A stretch of DNA of 64,000 nucleotides from Dromiciops gliroides (lineage: Eukaryota; Chordata; Mammalia; Microbiotheria; Microbiotheriidae). Below are positions 45,009-55,440 of this stretch, piece after piece. The stretch's first letter is position 1; each line of letters starts with the position of its first letter. Position numbers and translations under genes: made by a program. The notes below the pieces were generated by a model. The model saw nothing but the letters and a program-made list of their open reading frames with translations, was not told the DNA's origin and did no database searches. The stretch is from NCBI RefSeq assembly GCF_019393635.1, contig NC_057863.1, forward strand, positions 3,460,334-3,524,333. The letters run 5' to 3'.

Positions 45009-46173
45009 AAAAGCTCTCAACACCAGAGAATCGGATCCTCTACTTGCGAGCTTATTTTGAGAAGCCGCCAAAAAGGACAGGGTCTTCTCAAGGTCTGAAG
45101 ACCATTAACTCCCAGGAAGGACAATGGGACAAGCTCTGAAAGCACAGCAGTGGGAGCGGGTAGGAGCAATATCTCTAATTACCTCAATTAAATATTCAGG
45201 AGCCGAGCCAGGAAAGCAAGCCCTCGGCATGAATGAGGGGCCTGTGGTTGCGCCTCAGCGCTGCAGAATGCCCCACGCCCCTGGAATCGGGGCCCACCAG
45301 GCTGAGCGACCATTCCCAGGCCCCTGGTGGGGGTGGGGGTGGGGCTGCTTCCAGAAGACAGTGGAAACCTGCTCTGAGCGTCCCTAGTGACAAGGAAATG
45401 GAGCAAATGACAGCCTCCATCCTCCCGGCCCCTCTTTCCCTCCAGTGGTCAGGACGTGAGCCAGCCCTCACCAGGATGGCAGCTTTCTTCTGGGATTCCT
45501 GGGGGAAAACTGAGGCAGATTCGCTTTTCTGCCGGGCGCACCCGTTCCCTGAAGGGGGCTCAGCCCCGAAGGGGTCTGTGATGATTGCCTCCCCCCCCAA
45601 GCTGGGCACGTGGGGCGTCTGAGTGGCCATCGGGCAGCGCGCTCTTTTTAGTTTTGTATTTGAGATATAAACTTGGCATTTTCAACTGACATGAATTAAC
45701 CGACAATTGGACCAAATGCAGAATAAATCCAACTGACGCTAGAATTTCCTCTGCAGCAGAGAAAGAAAAAGGAAAACAATATCAAACGTTTTAACTAAAT
45801 AAAATCAAAACACAGAACACACAAAGACGTAGTCCTTAGCTAATGTTGCTGAGCTGTCAATCACCCGAGGCTAGTGACGCTACTGAGCATGCTCCGTGCC
45901 CCCCCCCCCTTTTCTTTGGGGGTGTGGCTTTCTCAGAGATCCTCCCGCCTCCTTCAGAGGCATGGCTTTCCTTTCAAACCAGTGAATGAGAACCCACGCG
46001 CTTTGGGCTCCTGTTGGCCCTGCTCTCTGAAGGAGACGCCACGATTGTTCTCCTTTCTCCAATGTTCTGTACTCTCCCTGAATCTCTGAGCCACAGCACA
46101 TCGACAGACTCCAACGTGAATTGATAAGACGGTTCCCTTTCAATCGGCTTCCCTTCTGGGTCTTGACATCCCG

Positions 46174-46198
46174 CCCCCCCCCCCCCCCCCCCCCCCCC
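46174..46198. repeat. C25 homopolymer
   Basis: Twenty-five consecutive C, flanked by G on both sides. It may be an assembly-sensitive spot. Confidence 0.9.
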
Positions 46199-46243
46199 GC
46201 CCATCCCGGTCTCATGGCTAAGACTGAAGCAGAATTGACATGG

Positions 46244-46260
46244 ATTTGCATGGTCACGTG
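46244..46260 (+). promoter_or_regulatory. octamer and E-box pair
   Basis: ATTTGCAT (46244-46251) is followed three bases later by the palindromic E-box CACGTG (46255-46260). These are known POU-factor and bHLH-factor words; whether they are bound is unknown. Confidence 0.3.
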
Positions 46261-46504
46261 AACTGTAACACACTGTCACAACACCCAGAGAAACACTTAA
46301 CGAACACATTTACAGAAATAGCAGGATTAAAGGGCCGATCGTCCACTGCAAAGGAGCGGGGGCAGCAACAGAGACATCTAGCTCCCCTTCGGTCCAGTTC
46401 TCCTTTAAGAATGGGTAACACAAGGGAGCAAATGGAGCAGATAACAGGAGAGTAGAGCTCAGCCTTCCCAGGAAAGCACGGCAGGGAAGACTCTCAGAAA
46501 ATCT

Positions 46505-46765
46505 TACTAATGGAGACAGCTGGGTGGTACAATGGTCAGAGCACTGGGCCCAGAATCAGGAATTCAAATCCAGCCTCTGACAATTATTAGGTGGGGGACC
46601 CTGGCCAAGTCTCTACACCTGTGTCTGCCTCAATTTTCTTAGCTATAAAATGAGAATAATAATAACACCTACCTTTCAGGGTCATTGTGAGGATCAAATG
46701 AAATAATATTTGTAAGGTGCTTAGCACTGTGCCCAGTAGGTGCTTAATAAATGCATATTTCCCCC
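46505..46765 (+). mobile_element. CORE-SINE (Mar1/MIR type)
   Basis: 'cagctgggtggtacaatggt', 'cccagaatcaggaattcaaa', 'gataataataacacctacc' style spacer, 'tcattgtgaggatcaaatga' and 'gtaggtgcttaataaatg' give a full-length order. Confidence 0.8.
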
Positions 46766-47086
46766 CTTCTACTTGGCTTAACTTCCTCCTCTCTGGCCCA
46801 CAAGCTCTCCTTCGGGTCAGGGTCCAAGGCACTCTGGACAGTTTGAACCCAGCCCAAGTCAGAAAGCTTCTCAGAGGGGAGAGAATCTAGGGGAGATGGG
46901 AAAGCCAGAGAGGGGGTGGCTCCCCTGAACTCCCCTTGATCCACAGCCTGTCGGAGCTTCTGGTACAAAGTATGCTTGATGGAGATCTGAGGCTTGACCT
47001 CTACCCAGGTGTCCTTTTATATTCAGCTCTGCTTTGGACGATTCTCTTTTGTGTCCCTGAGATGCCTTCCCATAGCTCCCTGTTTT

Positions 47087-47252
<166 letters not shown>

Positions 47253-47439
47253 CTCTTGCCATGGTATTTTGAGTTGCTTCCTCCCTAGAATTAGGGTTTG
47301 AATGTGCACTATCCATTTATTGGATAATGGAACTAAGAAGCAGCCAAAGAAGCTGATTGTTGGGAGCAAAGAGGTACCAGCCCAAAGAGGCAAACTCATC
47401 CTTTCACAGCAGTGCAAACTTTAACCCCCTGTAGAAATG

Positions 47440-47520
47440 ATCACCACTACTAATACCACTACTACTGCTAATATTACTACTACAAATACTACTACTACTA
47501 CTACTACTATTAAAACCACC
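47440..47520. repeat. (ACT)n imperfect microsatellite
   Basis: ACT units interrupted by AAT, GCT and AAA triplets. Confidence 0.85.
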
Positions 47521-48274
47521 ACTGCCACTATTAGTACAATTACGACTGCTGCTGCTGTTATTGAAGCTATTTTCAGATTTGTTGAGGATAAAAAAGGGAC
47601 TCCTTCCTGAGGACCAGTGGAGTGGCAAACCTGTCAAGTCTGACCACTTTCCCTAACATGGAGGTTTCAGGAAGAACGGAGCTATCAGAGGAAGGGGATG
47701 CAGAGGAGACAGAATCTTCCAGGGTGAGGAGGCTGCTGAGTAATGTGAAGAAAAAAGTGCAGAGAGCTCAGACATGGAATGATGGAGTGCCTGGGAAAGA
47801 GAGCAGGGGCAAAGAAAGACCTAAGTCATCTGTCATGGTGGTCTGCATTGCATAAAGGCATCTCCCTCGGGGTACAGCTTTGTGCTGAGCTGGTGTGTCT
47901 CTCATCTTCAAGGGCAAACCAGGAGGGCTCATCCCAGTGTGTCCCCTAGGGCACATCTCATGTCTACACCCACAAACTACTGGGAATGTAGACACACAGA
48001 TGTTCAGGAGGCCACTGATGGCTTTGCTTCTCGGGCTCAGATGCTTCTGCATATGTCACCTTTTGGAGCCATTCCCTTCCCCTCTGAGGCCCCCTTCAGC
48101 TCCAAAGTCTTCTGAGGTCTTGCTGATTATCTTGTCCATGCCCCTGTGTGATGAAGGGGATCCTTTCCTCCAGACTTGATGGGTTGAGGAATGCAATTTA
48201 TGTCCTTGGAGCAGAAAAAGGTTAATTAATTCACATAGGAATCCAACCAACCACCTTGGCTGATTTCAGCAAAT

Positions 48275-48620
48275 TTCCACAAATAAGTAACAGATGTCTA
48301 CCTTATAGAAGTAAGACATTGTGCTAAGAGCCAGGGATAAAAAGACAAAAATGAAAAACATCCATGTCCTCAAAAAGCTCACAACCTACTGGATGCCCAT
48401 GAGAGGTATGACATGTACACAGATAAATAAGCTCCTACTATGTTCCAGACACAGAGCTAAACAATGGGATACAAAGACAATTGGAAGACAGTCCTTGCCC
48501 TAAAGGAGCTTCCACTCAATTAGAGGAGACAGGCAGACAGATATGTACAAGATACAGGACAAAAGAGGTCACCAGCAGAGGGAAGGCTTTCTGGACTTAA
48601 TGAAGAAAGGTAAGTTCTGT
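48275..48620 (+). repeat. unassigned ancient repeat, left part
   Basis: 'gacattgtgctaagagccag', 'catgtcctcaaaaagctca', 'ccttgccctaaaggagcttc' and 'gatatgtacaagatacagga' match the dispersed element. The likely continuation lies past the L1 at 49905. Confidence 0.55.
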
Positions 48621-48714
48621 ATCTGTTTGTTTCTTCCTTTCTGTTTATAAGAGTGCAGGCTTAGTACCAGAAGTGGCCTCGGAGGTTCTCTAGTCCAATC
48701 CCCTCACGGTTTTA

Positions 48715-49885
48715 TTTTTTAAATTATTATTTTATTTTTTCTTAATTACATGTACAAATAACTCTTAACATTTGTTTTTTTAGAGTTCTAAATTCCCTGC
48801 CTCCTCTCCCCTCTCACTCCTAGAGAAGATCAGCAATTTGACATAGACTCTACATGTGCAGTCATGCAAAACATATTTGCATATTAGCCATGCTGTAAAA
48901 GAAAACACAGAGGGGCAGCTAGATGGCACAGTGGATAGAGCGCTGGCCCTGGAGTCAGGAGGACCTGAGTTCAAATCCGGCCTCAGACACTTGACATTTA
49001 CTAGCTGTGTGACCCTGGGCAAGTCACTTAACCCCAATTGCCTCACCAAAAAAAAAAAAAAAGAAAGAAAGAAAACACAGGGCAAAAAAACCCTCTCCCA
49101 AAAAACAAGAAAAATTAAGTGAACAAAGTCTGCTTCTTTTGTTTTTTTTTTTCCATAGTCTGCTTCTATTTGCATTCAGACTCTATAGTTCTTTCTCTGG
49201 AGGAAGAGAGCATTTTTCACAAAGAGGCCTCTGAGATTGTCTTGGGTCATTGTACTGCTGAGAAGAGCTAAGACTATCACAGTTGACCATCACACAATGT
49301 TCCTGTTACTGTGTACAGTGTTCTCCTGGTTCTGCTCCCTTCACTCAGCATCAGTGCACTTAAGTCTTTCCAGGTTTTTCTGAGATTTGTCTGCTCATCA
49401 TTTCTTACAGCACAATAGTATTCCATTACATCCATATCCCACAACTTGTTCAGCCATTCCCCAATGAATGGGTATACCCATAACTTTCAATTCTTTGCCA
49501 CCACAGAAAAGAGCTGCCATAAATATTTTTGAATACATGAATCCTTTTCCTTTGCTCTCTTTGGGGTACAGACCTAGTATTAGTATTGCTGGACCAAAGG
49601 TATGCAGTTTGGTAGCCCTTTGGGCATAGTTCCAAATTGTTTTCCAGAATGTTTGGACCAGTTCACAACTCCACCAACAGTGCATTAGTGTCCCAATTTT
49701 CTCATATGCCCTCCAGCATTTGTCACTTCTGATAGGTATGAGGTGGTACCTCAGAATTGCTTTAATTTGTATTTCTCCAATCAATAGTGATTTAGAGCAT
49801 TTATTTATATGACTATAGATAGCTTTGATTTCTTTCTCTGAAAATTGCCTGTTTGTATCCTTTAACAATTTATGCATTGGGGAAT
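48715..49885 (-). mobile_element. 5'-truncated L1 (ORF2 C-terminus and 3' end), split by a SINE
   Basis: The minus-strand frame at 49398-49877 reads MHKLLKDTNRQFSEKEIKA near its start, then KCWRAYEKIGTLMHCWWSCE, FGPAILILGLYPKES and KIFMAALFCGG, the L1 ORF2 C-terminal region. The 3' untranslated part runs to about 48715. The copy is more diverged than the L1 at 22.5-23.5 kb. Confidence 0.88.
48912..49063 (+). mobile_element. marsupial tRNA-derived SINE inside the L1
   Basis: A near-consensus plus copy (GGGGCAGCTAGATGGCACAG to AACCCCAATTGCCTCACC plus an A tail). The target-site duplication AAAGAAAACACAG flanks it at about 48899-48911 and 49068-49080. It is younger than the L1 it interrupts. 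Confidence 0.92.
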
Positions 49886-49904
49886 AAGAAGGTTAAGCTC
49901 TTAA

Positions 49905-50190
49905 CTGGAATTAAGAGAAGTTAGGGAAGGCTTCCTGTAGAAGGTGAGATTTTAGTTTGGACTAAAGGAAGCCAGGGAGGGCAGTTGTCAGAGTAGAAGC
50001 GAGAGTTTTCCAGTCATGGAGGACAACCAGAGAGTATGCCTGGAAGTGAGAAATGGAGCACCTTGTGTGAGGGGCAGTCACTGGACTGAAGAGTATGTGG
50101 AGGCAGTAAGGTATAAGGAGACTGGAAAGGAAGAAGGCCTGGCTAAGTTACGAAGGGCTTCAAATGCCAAACAAGTGGGTCACCTCTCCT
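49905..50190 (+). repeat. unassigned ancient repeat, right part
   Basis: 'ggcttcctgtagaaggtgag', 'actaaaggaagccagggagg' and 'cgaagggcttcaaatgcca' belong to the distal part of the dispersed element. Its position suggests the L1 inserted into the element. Confidence 0.55.
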
Positions 50191-50290
50191 CCCTCCTTCT
50201 CAGTCGTCTGATCTGTAAAGAAGAGTTGTGAGGCTCCAATGGAACAACGTATAAAGCATGTTGCTGACCTTGAAGAACCATACTATTTGG

Positions 50291-50429
50291 GGGGAGGGGC
50301 AATGAGAGTTAAGTGACTTGTCTGGGATCACACAGCTAGTAAGTGTCAAGTGTGTGAGGCCAGACCTGTACTCAGGTCCTCCTGAATCCAGGGCTGGTGC
50401 TCTATCCACTGCACCACCCAGCTGTTCCC
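50291..50429 (-). mobile_element. marsupial tRNA-derived SINE
   Basis: Reverse copy (GAGAGTTAAGTGACTTGTCT to CACCACCCAGCTGTTCCC) with a G-rich rather than T-rich tail. The flanks 'catactatt' are repeated on both sides. Confidence 0.85.
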
Positions 50430-50539
50430 GGAGAGTCATACTATTGCAAGCTGTTGTTATTAATCGGAGCACTGTTCCAAGTTACTTCTGTCCAAATCAC
50501 ACCAATGAACGCAGCCAAATGTCTAGGGGTGCTCCAGAG

Positions 50540-50740
50540 GAGGGGAGGATGGCTCAGTGGAGAAAACTCTGGTCCTGGAGTCTGTAGACAACAGTTCTGA
50601 TGCTTCCTAGCTTTATGGTCATGAGAAAGTCACTTAAGCCTCAGTCTCCTCATTTGTAAGATGTAACCGCCTATATCCCAGGACCTTTCCTTGTGAGGAT
50701 TGCAGGAGATGATGGGTATGAAGCACTTTGCTGCCTCCAA
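50540..50740 (+). mobile_element. CORE-SINE/MIR-like copy
   Basis: 'gatggctcagtggagaaaac', 'gagaaagtcacttaagcctc', 'agtctcctcatttgtaagat' and 'atgaagcactttgctgcc' in order, diverged. Confidence 0.6.
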
Positions 50741-50973
50741 GGGCTCTAGAATGTTTGGGCGCCAGCAGCCCTGGGTACTCATCTCTGGCTGGTCCACCCA
50801 CAGATCGATATTTCTAGGGCCCATGATTTCATATGGTGGACATGGCAGCCTCTGGGGCAGGTCAGAGACCCTTGTGTTTTAGTAGTGTGCTTCTTCAGCT
50901 TCCCATTGAATTCTCCCAGTAGACCAAGAGCTCCTGGAGGGCAAGCTGGGGTGGGGGTGGGGGGGTTGCTTCT

Positions 50974-51007
50974 ATGGAGCCCACCCCTCAATGGAGCCCA
51001 CCCCTCA
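50974..51007 (+). repeat. 17-bp perfect tandem duplication
   Basis: ATGGAGCCCACCCCTCA occurs twice, back to back. Confidence 0.95.
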
Positions 51008-51814
51008 TACATGCTGGTCCATCAGCTTGCTGCTTCTGAACAAACTCTCTCCTTGTGGCCGCCCTGAACCAAGGGGCCTCTCCCCCTTGCTTGGCCCGCC
51101 TGGTCCTCAAGCCGCAGACACAAGGTCGGTTATTGACTGCTACTGGAAGCCTTCCCCGATTGCTGACACCTGGTAGGATTTATGCTCAGCTGCCATTGTC
51201 TGTGAGAGCTCAGCAGGTCCTCCAAGCCACTTCAGAGGCAAGTGCCAAAGGGAGGTGCTAGCCTCAATAGAGCCACTGAGATACTGGGTGTTTGCCAGAG
51301 AAAAGAGCAAAAACCAACACTCTGGCAAAGCTTGAGATGAGACCAAAAGGCAGCAAAACAGGACAAGAAATATATTTGATTGCTCTTGGAGATGTGGGAG
51401 GATGGGGCTGATGGAGGGAGGCGCTTGTGGGTGCTCTTGCTCTTATTACAAGCTTGTACTTTGCACAATGCTCGGACTCACCAATGATTAAGGTAATTTT
51501 TTGGCTCATTGGTGACTCTAGTGTAGGAGACCCCCTCTGCTGAAGTTTGGAGAAGCTCATTGCTAGTTTTTCAGTCACAGATCAAATGGGATAATATTTG
51601 TAAAACACTGATTGCAGTACCTGGCACACAGTGGGTGCTTAATAAATGCTTGTTCCCCTTCTGAAGCAAGTCTCCTAAATCATTGAGGAGCTGTGACCTT
51701 GTCTGGTAAAGGGTGCAATCACACTGATGAAATCATGGGCTCTTGAAGGCCTAAAGAACTGTTTGTCTCGCAAACGAAGGGAGGTTTGAGAAGGGGGCAA
51801 GAATGGCTTGACCA

Positions 51815-52070
51815 CTGGGTATAGTTCTGAATTGCTGCTGTGGATGGCTGGACCAGTTCATCGCTCCACCAAGAATGCGTGGGTGCCCTTTCCCTGACAG
51901 TCCTTCAGGTGTTTGATGCTTTTCTTTTCTTTGCTAATTGGATGAGAGTGAGATGTAACCTCAAAGTTGTTTTAATTTGCATTTCTCTAAGAATTTGTGA
52001 CTTGGAACATTTTTTCAAATGGTAATTGAGAGCCTGGATTTCTTCCCTTGAAAAGTGCCTCATGTATCCT
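51815..52070 (-). mobile_element. L1 ORF2 fragment
   Basis: 'ggaccagttcatcgctccac', 'gttttaatttgcatttctct' and 'ttgagagcctggatttcttc' match the reverse strand of the L1 ORF2 region also present at 49650-49850. Confidence 0.7.
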
Positions 52071-52089
52071 TCTTTTCATGCAGTTTGCT

Positions 52090-52880
52090 CCTTCTACTCT
52101 TCAGGTTTTCAGGGACTTTTCTTTCCTGGTTTTCCTCCTGTCTGTTCAGTCTCTCCTCAATTTCCTTTGCTGGTAGCTAGCTGGTCTACACTTCGAACTC
52201 CAAGGCTCTTTTGTAAACCCTCTTCCTTTCTCCCTTTAAACTATATCTCATAAACTCCCATGGGCTCAACTATCATCTCTATGCAGATGTCCTCACATTC
52301 TTCTATCCAGCCCAAACCTCTTTCCTCAGCTCCAGCCTCCATTCATAATTGCCTTTTGGACATCGTGAACTGGATATGCCATAGGTATCTTAAACTCACT
52401 GTGTCAAAACCAGAATTCATTATCCTTCTCCCTAGCCCTCCTCTCCCAGAACTTCCCTATTATTGTCCAGGGTATCAGCTTGCTTCTAGTCATTCAGGCT
52501 TAAAGCCTCAGGGTTACCTACTCACCCCACATACCCAAGCCATCCCCAAATCTTGCTGTTTCTGCCATCACATCTCTAATATGTGTCCCCTTACATAGTG
52601 TGACTCACATCATCATGCTCCCAGTCTGGGATGTTATCATCTCTCACCTAGACTACTTAAGTAGCCTTCTAACTGCTCCCCTGCCTCAAGTCTCTCTCCA
52701 CTCCTATCTACCCTTCACTCAGCTGACAAAGTGAGTTTTCTGAAATGTACATCTGACCATATCACTCCACCTTTACCCTCCTAACTCAGTGAACTTCAGT
52801 GGCTTCTTTTGAATTCTAGCACCAAATATAACATGTTCTGTTTGGTATTTATAAGCCTTCTCTTCTGAGATTGTCTTCCA
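52090..52880 (+). mobile_element. L2 (LINE2) fragment
   Basis: Plus-strand L2 wording: 'ctcaactatcatctctatgc', 'tcttaaactcactgtgtcaa', 'gttatcatctctcacctaga', 'ctgaccatatcactccacc' and 'agtgaacttcagtggcttct'. These correspond to the C-terminal part of the L2 reverse-transcriptase frame, which is interrupted here. Confidence 0.75.
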
Positions 52881-53267
52881 TTTATTCTGTCCATATTTTG
52901 CACTGGATTACACTTATGTAGTAAGGTTGCTGAACCTGAGCCTGTAACACCCAGAGCCCCTCTGAAATTTCTGGGGATTCCAAGGACAAAGTGATTCATT
53001 GGTTGGAACTTTGGGGAGGAACTTCCTGGCTGTTACTGTCTTTGTGGTAGCTCAGCCCTGAAAGGAATTTTTGGAGTTTTAGACTGATGTGATAGACCCT
53101 TAATCATCCATTGGTTTCCACTCCTCACCTTATGCTTCAGCTGCTGAAAGGACAGGGGGGCAGCATCTGATACAATAAATGGCTTCTGGCTGGTGGTCAT
53201 CTTTGACCACAGCTTCCCAGGTGACAAGGTGTGAGTTCAGTGAAGCATGGAGGACAGAGATTCTCTA

Positions 53268-53720
53268 TACAACAAATATTTATTTTATTTTTTCCAGTTA
53301 TGTGTCAGGGTAGTTTTCAACATTCATTTTCATAAGATTTAGAGTTCCAAATTTTTCTCCCTCCCTCCCTTTCCTCCCACCCTTCACAAGACAGCAACTA
53401 GGTTATATATGTACAATCCACAAGTGCTCTTTTTATCAGTTCTTTCTATGGGGGGTGGATAGTAAGCTTCATCATCAGTCCCTTGGGATTGTCTTGGATC
53501 ATTGCATTGCTGAGAGTAGTTAAGTCATTCACAATTGCTCACTGAACAATCTTGCTGTCACTACGCACAATGTCCTCCCAGCTCTGCTCACTTCACTATA
53601 CATCAGTTCATATGAGTCTTTCCAGGTTTTTCTGGGATCATCCTGTTTGTCATTTCATATAGCACAGTATCATTCCACTACAATCATATACCACAGCTTC
53701 TTGGACAGCGATTCTCTATT
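53268..53720 (-). mobile_element. L1 3'-end fragment
   Basis: 'gttttcaacattcattttca', 'gcattgctgagagtagttaa', 'ccaggtttttctgggatcat' and 'gcacagtatcattccactac' match the 3' ends of the other two L1 copies in the window. Confidence 0.8.
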
Positions 53721-54289
53721 CCAATTTGGTGCTCCCCACTTGGAGCATGGACTCAACCAGGCAGGGTTGGGCCCAGGTCCTTCACTGCCCCTTGCTTCTC
53801 TTGTGTGTTTCCTTCATTTAATGTTGACCTTGTTAGCATGAAAGGTCTTGGAGGAATTGGAAGTGCTGGGAAAGGGCAGAAGCATTTACTGGAATTATTG
53901 TGGTTATAGCAACAGCAGCAATAGCCTTGGCACCTGGGTTGGTGCCAAGGGAAGATTTGGCACTGGACAGAAAGGGGCCACAGGAGAAAGATGAGACGTC
54001 TCCCTGGAGGCTAAATGTAAAATAGCTCATTTGTGGCCTTGCAAAAACTGACTAAGATACAGTGAGGCTTGAATTTGCTGCCTGACTGATTGTACTAGCA
54101 GGGATAAGCTGTGGGATCCTGTTCTAACCGTTCTATAAAACGCACCCTGGTTTTTTATGCTTCATAAATGCTTGTTGGGTGACTGATTGATGCTTGGCAA
54201 TGCCTTTCCCGTGCTGCATCAATCTGTTTCCTACCTGATTTACACTTATGCATTGAGTACCATTTTACCCCCTTCCCTATGACCTTTCT

Positions 54290-55440
54290 CAGAGGAAATT
54301 CTGGGCTTCATGACTATCCTTACCATCCCTATGCTGATTCTCAGATCTGCTTACCCAGGGCTACCCTTTCTCTGCCTGCCTCCAGACTCTTTTCTCCAAC
54401 TACCTTGTGGACACTTTGAACTGGATGTCCTGTAGACATCTTAAACTCATCATGTCCCAAACTGAACTCATTCTCTTTGCCTCCAACCCTCCCCCTTCCT
54501 AACTTTCCTGTTACTGTCTAGGGCACTGCCCTCTTCCACATCACCCAGGCTCACAATTTACATGTCATTCTCAATTCTTCACTCTTTCTCTCACCTTCTA
54601 TCTTCTATCTGTTGGGGGCAACTCCAAATAGGGGAAAGGGGAGTGATGGGTGATGTTCAACTTTTTCCTTAAGTTTTTGCCACATTTCTCTCTCCAGAGT
54701 TATCAATGATCTCTTAATTGTACAATCTAATGGGTTTTTCTCAGTCCTCATCTTTTGTAATCTCTCTGTAGCCTTTGACTCTGTTAATCACCCTCTTCTT
54801 GAAATTCTTTTCTCTCCTGGTTCTCCTTGTCCTTGTCAGACTCCTCTTCAATCTCCTTTGTGCCATCTTCAAGCAGGTCACACAAGCTAACCATGCCCCC
54901 CCCCCCGCCCCAGTTCTGTCTTAGGCTAACTTTTCTTCTCTCCATATACTATTTTGCTTGGTGATCTCCTTGGCTACCAGGGTGTGATTATTTCTATGCT
55001 GACGATTCTCAGATCTACTTCTGCAGCCCTACCTGACCTGACTCCCCAACACTGCTCTTTGATCCAGGGATCCTGGCCTCCTGGCTGTTTCTCATGCCAG
55101 GTACCCCACCTCTCCACTCCTGGAACTTTCTCTGGCTGCTCCCCACAAGCAGAATTCTCTGCCTCTTATCTCCATCTCCCGGCTTTCTAGAAGTCCTATC
55201 TCCTACAAGACACATTTCCCATTCCCTCCCCCTCCATGCTAGTGCCTTCCCCCACTGATTATCCCCAACTTATCCTGCATATTTCTCATTTGTCCATAAT
55301 TGTTTGCTGTTCTCCCCCCTGGCTCCTCACCCTGTGAACTCCCTCAGGGCAGGGACTGTCTCTGTCACTTTTTTTATCCCTGGCACTTAGCACAGTGCTT
55401 GACATATAGTAGTTGTTTAATGAAGGTTTGTCATTTATAC
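54290..55440 (+). mobile_element. L2 (LINE2) fragments, including the 3' end
   Basis: At least two plus-strand pieces. Piece 54290-54620 has 'gtagacatcttaaactcatc'. Piece 54640-55440 has 'cctttgactctgttaatcac', 'tatgctgacgattctcagat' and 'cctcagggcagggactgtct', and ends 'cttagcacagtgcttgacat', the classic L2 3' end. A C run lies at about 54897-54906. Confidence 0.75.

Larger units (their letters stand above)
41401..46504. promoter_or_regulatory. repeat-poor block with candidate regulatory elements
   Basis: About 5 kb with few recognisable transposons and scattered CpGs, unlike its flanks. Texture suggests conserved non-coding DNA at 41690-41890, 42330-42500, 43240-43340, 45150-45235 and 45640-45900. 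No protein-coding exon is evident. In other mammals the interval between CPN2 and HES1 is long and non-coding, so distal control of HES1 is a reasonable but untested idea. Confidence 0.3.

Noticed and set aside
54290-55440. Considered as exons of an unknown reverse-transcriptase-like gene
   Set aside because: Wording and 3' end match L2, and the frames are broken throughout.
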